Source of the DNA: Achromobacter sp. RTa | Lineage (GTDB): Bacteria > Pseudomonadota > Gammaproteobacteria > Burkholderiales > Burkholderiaceae_B | NCBI RefSeq assembly: GCF_000757485.1 | Contig: NZ_JPYO01000042.1 | Location: 457,954-521,953 of the forward strand | Reading direction: 5' to 3' | Length of the DNA: 64,000 nucleotides | Part shown: in pieces, positions 1-7,811 of the stretch | Layout of the letters: every line of letters begins with the position of its first letter | How positions within the stretch are numbered: the first letter of the stretch is position 1 | Translations under genes and position numbers: made by a program | Notes under the pieces: generated by a model | What the model saw: the letters and a program-made list of their open reading frames with translations, nothing else | Told to the model about the DNA's origin: nothing | Database searches by the model: none

Positions 1-46
1 TCCAGGCGGCGGCGTTGTGATCCAGCAGGTCGAAAGTCTCTGGCAT
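1..46 (-). CDS. 5' end of an unidentified gene, possibly a SAM-dependent methyltransferase (partial)
   Basis: Only the first 15 codons are in the window, reading MPETFDLLDHNAAAW from an ATG at 46. A GGAG ribosome-binding site lies 8 bases upstream. The gene runs out of the window to the left. The N-terminus resembles a class I SAM-dependent methyltransferase I vaguely recall from related genomes, but 15 residues cannot prove this. Before the island arrived, it was probably the next gene downstream of ychF on the same strand. Confidence 0.4.
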   Translation of the reverse strand, partial: MPETFDLLDHNAAAW

Positions 47-78
47 GGTTGAATCTCCATTGGTCGGCAGGGCCGAAA

Positions 79-115
79 AAAATCCACGCGAACCGCGGCG
101 GCTGGCGTGGATTTT
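79..115 (-). terminator. Rho-independent terminator, probably the displaced ychF terminator
   Basis: A perfect 11-bp inverted repeat (AAAATCCACGC at 79-89, its complement at 105-115) is followed by a T run when read on the minus strand. No minus-strand gene lies directly upstream of it now. It stands about 40 bases outside the left island junction, where ychF would end if the island were removed. I infer that it was the ychF terminator. Confidence 0.7.
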
Positions 116-156
116 CGCGGGACGCTACGGCATGTCCCGGAGGTGCGGGGTGAGAA

Positions 157-165
157 TCAGACGTT
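157..165. other. Candidate left attachment core (attL) of the genomic island
   Basis: TCAGACGTT here is identical to 25055-25063, where it covers the ychF stop codon. The duplication, the displaced terminator to its left and the integrase at the other end support a site-specific insertion boundary. The core is short, so the exact crossover point is uncertain. A further repeat, ACGTTGATC (161-169 and 180-188), lies directly beside it. Confidence 0.55.
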
Positions 166-260
166 GATCACACGTTTAAACGTTGATCGGTCAGCAAAGG
201 CTTGTGAACACTAGGGTTCGCGGGGAAATCGGACCACGGCCTTTGCGGGAATCGCTGGAA

Positions 261-289
261 GTACCCCCAGTTGTACCCCCAAGGGGGTA
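261..289. promoter_or_regulatory. Left cluster of GTACCCCCA motifs, probable integrase arm-binding sites
   Basis: GTACCCCCA occurs at 261-269 and 273-281, with an inverted GGGGGTA at 283-289. The same motif recurs three times near the integrase start at the other end of the island (24883-24925). Short iterated motifs near both ends are typical arm-type sites for lambda/P4-type tyrosine recombinases. Use by this integrase is inferred. Confidence 0.5.
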
Positions 290-400
290 TCGGGATGATA
301 GATCAGTCCGCATGCCGGTGCCAGAGCTCTACGCGGCAGGATAAAACGGTTATGGCGCAGACCGCATTGTTGGCTGACGCATGGAACGGTACGCGATGAG

Positions 401-1604
401 ATGCAGGGGAACGGGCCACTGTGGCCCAGCCCTTGGAGAACTCTCAGGGCAGACCATCACACTCGCCACAACCCGCTGGGGCAAGATGCCCTGTTCACCA
501 CGCCCGCCTCGCTCATGCTCGATGCTCGCCTCACGCCGCTGGAGCGCAACGGCTGGCAGGTTCTGCGCATGCTGCGCTCTGCCGAGGGCATCAGCCCACT
601 GGCGAATCTGGGGCAGTTGCGCCGCTATCTCACCTCTACCCCGTTGGAGCAGCGGGCCGGGTACGAGACGGCCCGGCGCGTTCTCATCGTGCTTCGGCTG
701 ACGGGATGGATCAGTCTGGTGGGCCAGCAGCGCGACCCTCTGACCGGCCATGTGCTCAGCGAGCTGTATCAGGTTCACGAAAGCGGCCCTGCACTTCCCG
801 CAGGCCTGCACGCTCGATGCCAGTCTGCCCGCGCTTCTGCAAGCCTCCATCGGCCACGAAAACAACCAGGTAGATCGGGTGGCCATTCACATTCAGGCAA
901 TGCTGGCGCAAGCACCGGAAACTGCTTCCATTGCGGCCCACGATCAATTCCGCGATGACGATGATTTGCCCCCGACGCCGCCGTCGCAGGCGAGCGAGGC
1001 AGCCGACCCACTGCCATTGTCTGGCGATTCCGCTGGCAGCACGCTTATTCCGCAACAGACCGGACACGCTCGCCACATGACGGCTGAGCAGGGCGGTACA
1101 TATAGGACGTATATGTATAAAAAAGAACGTACGTACCGCGCGCGCGAAAGCGACGGCCATTCGGCATCGCAATCGGTGAGCTTGCCGCCTTGCTTGAGCA
1201 ATGCCCAGGCAGATCAGCAAAAGGACGTGCAGGCCGCCTTGCGGCGGCTGCTGCCGCAGCATCGTCAGGAAGTGCTCGATGAGTTGCAGGCGCGCAGCCA
1301 GAGCGGCACCGTGCGCAACGTCGTGGCCTACTTTTTCGCCTTGGTGAAGCGCGTATTTGCTGGCGAATTCCGCTTGTGGGCAGGTCGTAAGGAGACATCT
1401 GCCGCCTCACGGCCTGTCGAAAATCGGCCTGCTGGTGTGCCACGCACCGAACACCGCCCAGAACCGACTGCGCCACCGGCATCGCGTGAAACCGCCCTGG
1501 CGCACATCGCCAACATCCGCAAGATGCTGAATGCCCCGACGAACGCTGGGGACATCGCGGCACAGGCAATGCAGGCCAGGGGATGGCAGCCGCATCCTGC
1601 GTAG
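401..1604 (+). pseudogene. STY4528-family pathogenicity-island/ICE replication protein, frameshifted
   Basis: The 5' part (401 to about 780) encodes a segment containing LDARLTPLERNGWQVLRML and a conserved RPLxS-like winged-helix region. The 3' part (about 780-1604) continues in the next frame with the C-terminal region. Together they resemble the STY4528 family found in SPI-7/PFGI-like integrative elements. The break falls near 775-800 and needs a one-base indel. The usual N-terminal leader of about 50 residues is also not convincing. It is probably a non-functional relic, although a sequencing error cannot be excluded from this read alone. Confidence 0.6.
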
Positions 1605-1622
1605 AAAATGCTGCCGCGAAAC

Positions 1623-1653
1623 GGGGCGTCACTGCACGCCGCAGTGACGCCCC
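1623..1653. terminator. Strong hairpin downstream of the STY4528-like pseudogene
   Basis: A perfect 13-bp stem (1623-1635 with 1641-1653) closes a 5-base ACGCC loop, 19 bases after the stop codon. There is no T run, so it is more likely a 3'-end stabilising or Rho-assisted structure than a classic intrinsic terminator. Confidence 0.5.
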
Positions 1654-2206
1654 CGCCTGCGCCAGCAACAATGCGGGCGAATGCCGAATCCTATTGCGTG
1701 CGGCAGACATGATGATGGCCGCCCTACACTGACCGGGCAGTTGCCAAGACCGATGGGCTTCGTACATCGGCAACCCCAACAGCGTAGGTTCCTGCAAGCG
1801 CTGGCCCGTCAGGGCGGAACCACCCCAGGTATGCCCAGGCTCCGACCGCATACCGGCCCTACCCAGGGCGGAGCCTTCTTCGTCTGTTTGAACTCATCCC
1901 TACCGCGCCGCCTGGCGCACCGTCCTTTGCGGCAATTGCCTGTGTGCAACGCACCGGGCTCCCGCAGTCATTTCTCATCCCACTCACTTCATAGGAGAAC
2001 TCGTCCACGTTCACATCACTTTCGTCTTGTAGTACCTCCGTCCGGGCTTCCAGCAGGAAGCAAGACGGACGCCTCATTCGAGGCTCTGGTGTCTCCTGAA
2101 CACCATGCCCTTGCCCTCACGGGATCTCGCCTTGGAGAGTTGGCACCAACACTAACCATTGAATTTCAGGATAACGCAGTACGGCGCTGTGCTTGGAGGC
2201 CGGAAG
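1654..2206 (+). other. Gene-free stretch with several RNA hairpins, candidate structured leader or ncRNA
   Basis: No convincing coding sequence is present. The ORF at 1681-2256 has the arginine/proline-rich make-up of random GC-rich DNA and overlaps the integrase start. The plus strand can form a hairpin of GTTG + CCGATG (1740-1755) with CATCGG + CAAC (1765-1774). It can also form GCCTC/GAGGC with an ATTC loop (2071-2084) and TGGTGT/ACACCA (2087-2105) back to back. The stretch ends directly before an integrase-like gene, so it could be its long 5' leader. The text resembles leaders I recall from ICEs, but this is unverified. Confidence 0.4.
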
Positions 2207-3070
2207 ATGGACGACTTGACCTACACCTTGCGGCAGCTTTGCCAGCGCAACCGTGACGGTAGCCACAACACACAGGCCGACCGGATGCGTTCGCTGTCGC
2301 TGGCCGCGCGGCAACTGCGGGAGGCTGGCTTCCGGCAGATGAAAGCCTCGTCGCTCAAGGGAAAGCACGTCCAGGCGTTGCTAGAACGCTGGCAGGGAGA
2401 AGGCTTGTCGTCCGGCACCATCAAGAATCGGTTCTCTCACCTGCGCTGGTGGGCCGAGAAGATCGGCAAGTCCGGCATCTTGCCGGCAGACAACACGCAG
2501 CTTGGCGTGGCCGAGCGCCGCTATGTGACTAACATCAGCAAGGCCCAGGAATTGGGCACAGGTCTTGAAGAGATCACCGATGTCCACGTGCGCATGAGCC
2601 TTCAGCTACAGGCCGCCTTCGGATTGCGTCGGGAGGAAGCGATCAAGTTCCAGCCCAATTACGCGGATCGGGGCGACCACATCGCCCTCAAGGGATCGTG
2701 GACCAAGGGCGGTCGGGAGCGAACTGTGCCCATCACCACGACAGAGCAACGCGACGCGCTCCACGCAGCACACCGCCTGGCGGGCACAGGATCACTGATC
2801 CCGGCAAACAAAACCTACATCCAGCAACGGCACGTCTACGATGGACAGTGCAAGGCGGCGGGTCTGAGTCATATGCATGGTCTTCGCCATCAGTACGCGC
2901 AAAGCCGTTATGAGACGTTGACGGGGTGGAAGTCACCGGCAGCAGGTGGGCCCGGCACGGCTCAACTCGATCTATCACAGCGCCTGGCCGACCGACACGC
3001 ACGGCTGCAGATCAGTCATGAACTTGGGCACGAGCGGGTGCAGGTGACGGCGGTCTATCTGGGAAGCTAA
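2207..3070 (+). CDS. Integrase-domain protein of ICE type (tyrosine recombinase fold)
   Basis: This 287-residue protein resembles the integrase-like proteins of integrative elements that have a SAM-like N-terminal phage-integrase domain (about 1-110) and a catalytic domain (about 120-285). The tyrosine-recombinase signature is visible: Arg at 141/142 in GLRREEA, HGLRH with His224 and Arg227, LGHERV with His275, and Tyr284 near the end. The ATG at 2207 was chosen because GGAGG/GGAAG lies just upstream; an in-frame upstream start at 2159 is less likely. It is distinct from the P4-type integrase at 24858. It may be an accessory recombinase or a remnant of a larger ICE. Confidence 0.75.
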   Translation: MDDLTYTLRQLCQRNRDGSHNTQADRMRSLSLAARQLREAGFRQMKASSLKGKHVQALLERWQGEGLSSGTIKNRFSHLRWWAEKIGKSGILPADNTQLGVAERRYVTNISKAQELGTGLEEITDVHVRMSLQLQAAFGLRREEAIKFQPNYADRGDHIALKGSWTKGGRERTVPITTTEQRDALHAAHRLAGTGSLIPANKTYIQQRHVYDGQCKAAGLSHMHGLRHQYAQSRYETLTGWKSPAAGGPGTAQLDLSQRLADRHARLQISHELGHERVQVTAVYLGS

Positions 3071-3140
3071 GTCGCACGCTGCGTAAGCACATGGGGCTAC
3101 ACACAGTATTCACTCGATCATTATTTGGCGCATTCTGCTT

Positions 3141-3183
3141 CCATAATGTAAAATTTGTATCGCATTACACAATACATTGACAT
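3141..3183 (+). promoter_or_regulatory. AT-rich promoter/operator of the Zorya operon
   Basis: This sequence is far richer in A/T than its surroundings and sits directly before the first gene of the operon. It holds overlapping inverted repeats: AATGTA (3145-3150) with TACATT (3173-3178), TGTAT (3156-3160) with ATACA (3172-3176), and TGTAA with TTACA (3165-3169). TAAAAT at 3149-3154 could be a -10 element, but I see no convincing -35. The repeats suit a dimeric DNA-binding protein such as the ribbon-helix-helix product that follows. Confidence 0.5.
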
Positions 3184-3393
3184 ATGGACGCCGAGAAAAC
3201 GGTTGGGATGTCGTTTAGGGTCACCCCTAGGACTAAGTTACTTTTGGTAGCTGCAGCCACAAGTGAACGGCGGAGCCTAACCAACATGCTGGAAGTTCTT
3301 GTAGAGGACTTTTGCGCGCGCAACGGCATTATCGAAGAGAAAGCCACACCCTCTGAAGCGGGGAGCAACAGTGAGCGGAGGACCAGGAGGTGA
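3184..3393 (+). CDS. Small ribbon-helix-helix DNA-binding protein, first gene of the Zorya operon
   Basis: This 69-residue protein has a short beta segment (GMSFRVTPRTK) followed by two predicted helices (about 18-46), the layout of an RHH (MetJ/Arc/CopG-type) domain. The C-terminal tail is charged. Its stop codon overlaps the zorA start (GTGA), so the two are translationally coupled. No strong ribosome-binding site precedes the ATG at 3184, and the ATG at 3208 is an alternative. The likely role is autoregulation of the operon through the repeats at 3141-3183. It is not one of the four named Zorya components. The assignment rests on pattern and context. Confidence 0.65.
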   Translation: MDAEKTVGMSFRVTPRTKLLLVAAATSERRSLTNMLEVLVEDFCARNGIIEEKATPSEAGSNSERRTRR

Positions 3394-5399
3394 ACGAAAT
3401 ATCAAAGGCTTTGGGCGTAGTGCATCCATCGCTTGCCAGCCTTCATGGACTTCCTCTCTATGTGTTCCTGCTTGTCGCGGTATTAACTCTTGCATTCCTG
3501 ATTGGCTATGTCGTCAAGGGAACCCAGGTTTGGTGGCAGCTCAGGTCCGCACTTAAGGCCGTTCGCAGTCTTCTTAAAGCAGGCCCAGCTCCCAACCCGA
3601 CAGAGGTTGCATCAGCTTTTCGACGCGAGCCGCTGAAGCACCTGTGGGTAGAGTACGCCGATACGCTCCACGAACTGCGAAAAGCCGGGTCAGGGGAAAC
3701 CGCGCTCACCGAGTTCCGAGCTACGATGCCCGCTGAAGCCATGTTCACCAAAGAAGTGCTGGTCGACGGACGGCTGTTCGATGAATTCACGAGGCATCTT
3801 CCCGGCGTACTCACTGGGCTTGGCATCATTGGAACGTTCGCGGGCCTACTGAGTGGTCTGGACAAATTCAAGGTCGACCCCGAGAAAGTGCAAAACACCG
3901 TCAACGGACTGGGTCCGTTGCTGGAGGGAGTGCAACACGCCTTTGTGGCCTCTGGTTCGGCCATCGCCTGCGCGATGCTGGTAGTCTTCATCAGCCGGTT
4001 TACCCTCGCGTATTTCTATCGCCTCGTCGAACACCTGACGAACGGTATCGACAGCTTGTATCGAACGGGCGCCGGTGAGGAATATCTTGCCCGGCTGGTC
4101 AAGTCATCAGAGCAGAATGCAGCCAGTACAGCTCAGCTCAAGGATGCGCTTGTGGAGGATCTCCACAAGATGATGACCAACCTGGTCGACCGGCAGATTG
4201 CTGCACAGGAGACCGCGTCACTTGCACTGGGCAAGCACATTGGCGAGGCTATTTCGACGGCCATTGCCGAGCCGATGAAGCGGGTTGGTGATGCCATGGA
4301 AGCCACTTCTCGTGGCAACGGCGAGCAGGTGAATTCCATGCTCGAGACCTTGCTGACCGGGTTTATGGCGAAGCTGGAGGACACCTTCGGCGGGCAGATG
4401 CGAGGCATCAACGAGCAGATGCAGAGGTCGATGGATTCGATGGCTGCGGTTCAGGCGTCACTGCAAGGGCTACTTTCCGACATCAGGAGTACCAACGAAC
4501 ATGCCGCCTCCCAGATGAGTGGAACGCTTGAGGATGCCATGAAGAAAGCAGCGGATAACCAGCAGTTGCTGACCGAGCAAATGCGCGAGTTTGTTCAGGA
4601 CTTCCGCAGCCTGGTTACCGAGGAGCAGAGCAAGTCCAAGCACGCTATGAACGAGGCTGTGATGAAGGTTCTCGGTGAGGTAGAAACTGCCATGGAAGGG
4701 CTGGAAAACGTTCGGAAGGCCTCCGCAGCCGAGGAGTCTGGTCGGAACGACAGGCTGGCAACACAGACGAATCAGCTGGTCGGTGGTTTGACGACTCAGG
4801 TTGAGTCCTTGCTCGGTGCGGTCTCTGACCAGGTCAGCAAGACCCAGCGCAACATCGACGCGCTGGGGGATGTATCGCTTCGTGCCATTGACGGAATGAA
4901 CCAAGGTGCCCTGACCATTGGTTCGGCTGCCCAGCGCTTCGAAACAGCGGGGGGTGCAGTGACCGATGCCTTTGACCGCTCGACGAAGGTTGCAGAGACG
5001 CTGGCCACGACGGCTGCGTCGCTGCAGGCCGCCTCGACTGCGGTTCAGCGCGGGTTCGAGCAGTACGACTCAACGCGCAAGACGGTGGACACACAGGTGG
5101 CTGCGTTGATGGGCCTCATCGAGTCCGTCAAGAGAGAAGCTGGCATTTCTCAGGAACTGGTTAACAGCATCAAGACCAGCGCCGAAGCGATGCGTCAGTC
5201 TGAGGCCGAGGCTCGTGAGCATCTCGGCCAAGTCAATGCAGCCCTGGTGAAAGCTTTCAGCGACTTCGGAAACGCACTGGTGAGCCAGGTCAAGTCCACC
5301 ATCGCTGAGACTGACCGCCACCTTGCCCAAGGGACTGGTCATCTCAATGGGGTGGTGCAGGAGCTCGCCAATGCAGTCCAACGCATGAAGAGAGCTTGA
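3390..5399 (+). CDS. zorA: ZorA, MotA/ExbB-like membrane motor subunit of Zorya type I
   Basis: ZorA forms the proton-driven stator of the Zorya antiphage system with ZorB. The 669-residue protein has membrane segments at about 20-43, 137-157 (LTGLGIIGTFAGLLSGL) and 185-210. The last two form the MotA/TolQ/ExbB core. Residues about 230-669 form a long, mostly helical coiled-coil tail reaching into the cytoplasm, a hallmark of ZorA. The GTG start overlaps the preceding RHH gene by 4 bases and has GGAGGA 7 bases upstream. zorB follows after a single base. Confidence 0.93.
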   Translation: MNEISKALGVVHPSLASLHGLPLYVFLLVAVLTLAFLIGYVVKGTQVWWQLRSALKAVRSLLKAGPAPNPTEVASAFRREPLKHLWVEYADTLHELRKAGSGETALTEFRATMPAEAMFTKEVLVDGRLFDEFTRHLPGVLTGLGIIGTFAGLLSGLDKFKVDPEKVQNTVNGLGPLLEGVQHAFVASGSAIACAMLVVFISRFTLAYFYRLVEHLTNGIDSLYRTGAGEEYLARLVKSSEQNAASTAQLKDALVEDLHKMMTNLVDRQIAAQETASLALGKHIGEAISTAIAEPMKRVGDAMEATSRGNGEQVNSMLETLLTGFMAKLEDTFGGQMRGINEQMQRSMDSMAAVQASLQGLLSDIRSTNEHAASQMSGTLEDAMKKAADNQQLLTEQMREFVQDFRSLVTEEQSKSKHAMNEAVMKVLGEVETAMEGLENVRKASAAEESGRNDRLATQTNQLVGGLTTQVESLLGAVSDQVSKTQRNIDALGDVSLRAIDGMNQGALTIGSAAQRFETAGGAVTDAFDRSTKVAETLATTAASLQAASTAVQRGFEQYDSTRKTVDTQVAALMGLIESVKREAGISQELVNSIKTSAEAMRQSEAEAREHLGQVNAALVKAFSDFGNALVSQVKSTIAETDRHLAQGTGHLNGVVQELANAVQRMKRA

Positions 5400-5400
5400 C

Positions 5401-6105
5401 GTGCTTGCACGACTCGTTCTCAAGCGAGGCGCCAAACATGAAGGTGAGAGTCCGTTCTGGATTTCCTTCTCGGACTTAATGTCGGCCCTGATGGTGCTGT
5501 TCCTTGTTGTCATGGCGGTGACGTTGGTATCGGTCACGCAGAGCATCGACGCAGCTACTCGGGCGACCGTAGAGCGAAGCGCGGCCATCAATCGGGTAAT
5601 GCAGATGATTGCTCAAGACCCGAAGAGCGCCGGGGTTGGTGTCGACCAACAGAACTTCCGCATCGACCTAGGCAAGGAGGTGCGCTTCGATAGTGGTAGC
5701 TACACCATCAACACGACAGCTGGCCAGTTTCTTCGAAGCTACATCCCGGTGCTCTTGCGAGCAAAAGAGTCTGATGATGGCAAGCGTTGGATACGAAGCA
5801 TCGTCGTCGAAGGGTTCACGGACGAGGATGGCACCTACCTCTACAACCTTCAACTCAGCCTCGACCGCAGTCGCAGCGTCGTCTGCTCGCTGTTCCAGAC
5901 CAGCGGCGTGGCAGACGCGCTGACACCAGAGCAGCTGCGCAAGGTCCAAGAGCTGTTCCTGGTCGGTGGCTACTCATTCAACTCCATCAAAATAGACAAG
6001 GCTGAGAGCCGCCGTGTGGAGTTCAAGATCGACTTCTGGGGATTGGACGAGCGGGTTCCAGAAGCAAGCGACGTCTTGAAAGGCAAGGAGTTTGGGCGGT
6101 GTTAG
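5401..6105 (+). CDS. zorB: ZorB, MotB/OmpA-like stator subunit of Zorya type I
   Basis: The protein has 234 residues. A short cytoplasmic start is followed by one membrane helix (about 25-47) with a conserved Asp in FSDLMSALM, the position of the proton-carrying Asp of MotB. The rest is a periplasmic OmpA/MotB-like domain (about 60-225) expected to bind peptidoglycan. It pairs with ZorA, five copies of A to two of B in known relatives. The GTG start lies one base after the zorA stop, and the end overlaps zorC by 7 bases, so the operon is tightly coupled. Confidence 0.93.
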   Translation: MLARLVLKRGAKHEGESPFWISFSDLMSALMVLFLVVMAVTLVSVTQSIDAATRATVERSAAINRVMQMIAQDPKSAGVGVDQQNFRIDLGKEVRFDSGSYTINTTAGQFLRSYIPVLLRAKESDDGKRWIRSIVVEGFTDEDGTYLYNLQLSLDRSRSVVCSLFQTSGVADALTPEQLRKVQELFLVGGYSFNSIKIDKAESRRVEFKIDFWGLDERVPEASDVLKGKEFGRC

Positions 6106-7811
6106 CCGTTTCTGCCCTGCAGCGTCTGACCAAGGACCTGGCTGCGTCGCTTGCATCCATGGGACTGCACGCGGGGGAGTTTGGAAAACCGGATTTGGTT
6201 GAAAAACCGACACGCGAAGCAGAGCAGCTGTTCCAGGGATACGCCAAGGCCAAGCCCAGCAAGGAGGATGCGTACGCTGCCGCTCGTGCCTTCGTTCGGG
6301 GGCAACCGCTTGATGCCTGGCAGCGCGACCTGGTGGCTTCAGCAGTGGCCGAACCTATTCGTGAGCAATCGGGCGCGATGGCGCTTGCGTCGAAGCGTTT
6401 CCCGGCGCTGCTCAAGTCCTATGAGGACGAAGCAGCACGGGGGGACCTGTGGCGCCTGACTTGGCACGGTCTACTCTATTCGTATTTCAACTTCGACCTT
6501 GAGGCGGGGAAGGATACGGCCACTCGCGAAGGATGGGAGGCCCTTCGGGCCTTCCTCGAACAGACCTGGCCTTTGATGGATAAGCAGGCAGGTGAGGATC
6601 TGGTCCCGGACTGGGTGAAGGTGCTCCGTCACGAAGTCGACGTTCTCACGGCGAAGCCAGTTGAGAAGTACTCGAGAGCTTATCTCCGCGGCGAGACCGA
6701 ATCCACGGACCGCGTGGCAGCGGACCTTGGCATCTCCCCGTCGAGTTGGTTCTGGCACGCCTTGGTACTTGGGGCCGTGCGTCATGCAGCGAGAGAAATT
6801 GACTCCGAGTTCCGAAGGTTGGTTCCCCAACTCATCAAGCTAATCCAGACCAAACCGGGCTTTCGCGATGAAGCTATTGAGGTCGTCCTCAACCGCTACC
6901 ACGGGTGCAAGGGGGCGCCCCCGGACGAACGGCTTCGCGACTTCGTCTGTCAGACGACGGTCTGGAAGAACCCGAAGCTCAAAGCTGCGGGTATTGCCAC
7001 GGCCTGGAACCGGGTGCCCGACCCTGTATGGCAGATGGTGTTGGGTTGGGTGAATGAGCGCAACCTCAAGGACTTCTTCGACATCCTTGCCGCTCGGAAT
7101 AACGCGGATGAGGGCAGGCTGGCCTTCTGGTCAAAATACCTCAAGCAGATTTGCTGGACGCGGCTGGTGTTTGGTGCCGACACGATGGCGCTGAAGCGGA
7201 CCAACGCTGGCGTGCGGGAGCTCATCGCGCGGGAAGAGGGGGCGTACGCTCAACTCACGAGCAAGCCTGAGGTCGACGCGTTCATGATGCAGTTGGACTC
7301 GTACATCATCATCGAGTTCAGCAAGAAGCCGAACGCTTGCTACGTCTACCAGGCGGACCAACTGCCTTTTGAACCGTATTCGCGTCATTACGATGGTGGG
7401 ACAGCTGACCTCGCGGCAGGATTCCGAGACGGATGCGCGCTGCGGATCGTTCACCGAGAAGGATGGGGCGCGCGAGCCGAGCAAGAGCTCCGGCAACTGG
7501 GCATCATTCCGGACGTGGCAGATCCTCGACGCGTGTCGTCGTCTGCCACAGGCGGTACGGACACAGCGAAAAACACCGGTCGTGCTGCCGAACGCCCAGA
7601 ATCGGCGACACCCAGTCCTGACATGGCAAAACTGAACTCGCTCGTTGCGCGGTTTCGGGGTGCGTCCATTAATGACAAGCGTAGAACCTCAAGCCGGGGC
7701 CGGTTGTGGGTGGAGGACCCGCTCCAACGGAGGCAGTTGGCCTCAGAGCTGAAGGCACATGGCTTCAAGTGGGCAAACAGTCGCCAAGCGTGGTATTTCC
7801 CGGAGAGATGA
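6099..7811 (+). CDS. zorC: ZorC, EH-signature domain protein of Zorya type I
   Basis: This 570-residue soluble protein has the length and position expected of ZorC, the type I-specific component carrying the EH_Signature domain, which acts in the cytoplasm with ZorD. A GTG start with AAGGAG 8 bases upstream was chosen. The region around residues 440-500 is low in recognisable structure. The last 60 residues look like a separate small domain ending in a pattern LKAHGFKWANSRQAWYFPER, rich in aromatic and basic residues. The stop overlaps the zorD start (ATGA). Confidence 0.9.
   Translation: MLAVSALQRLTKDLAASLASMGLHAGEFGKPDLVEKPTREAEQLFQGYAKAKPSKEDAYAAARAFVRGQPLDAWQRDLVASAVAEPIREQSGAMALASKRFPALLKSYEDEAARGDLWRLTWHGLLYSYFNFDLEAGKDTATREGWEALRAFLEQTWPLMDKQAGEDLVPDWVKVLRHEVDVLTAKPVEKYSRAYLRGETESTDRVAADLGISPSSWFWHALVLGAVRHAAREIDSEFRRLVPQLIKLIQTKPGFRDEAIEVVLNRYHGCKGAPPDERLRDFVCQTTVWKNPKLKAAGIATAWNRVPDPVWQMVLGWVNERNLKDFFDILAARNNADEGRLAFWSKYLKQICWTRLVFGADTMALKRTNAGVRELIAREEGAYAQLTSKPEVDAFMMQLDSYIIIEFSKKPNACYVYQADQLPFEPYSRHYDGGTADLAAGFRDGCALRIVHREGWGARAEQELRQLGIIPDVADPRRVSSSATGGTDTAKNTGRAAERPESATPSPDMAKLNSLVARFRGASINDKRRTSSRGRLWVEDPLQRRQLASELKAHGFKWANSRQAWYFPER

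Noticed and set aside
1045-1851. 268-residue minus-strand ORF
   Set aside because: It lies antisense to the STY4528-like pseudogene, with composition typical of a shadow frame.
1681-2256. 191-residue plus-strand ORF
   Set aside because: It has an Arg/Pro/His-rich random-looking sequence, no domain and no ribosome-binding site. It overlaps the integrase start in another frame, and the region folds into hairpins instead.
3390-6105. Flagellar MotAB or TolQR/ExbBD pair
   Set aside because: The very long cytoplasmic coiled coil of the first protein and the following ZorC and helicase-nuclease genes identify Zorya.
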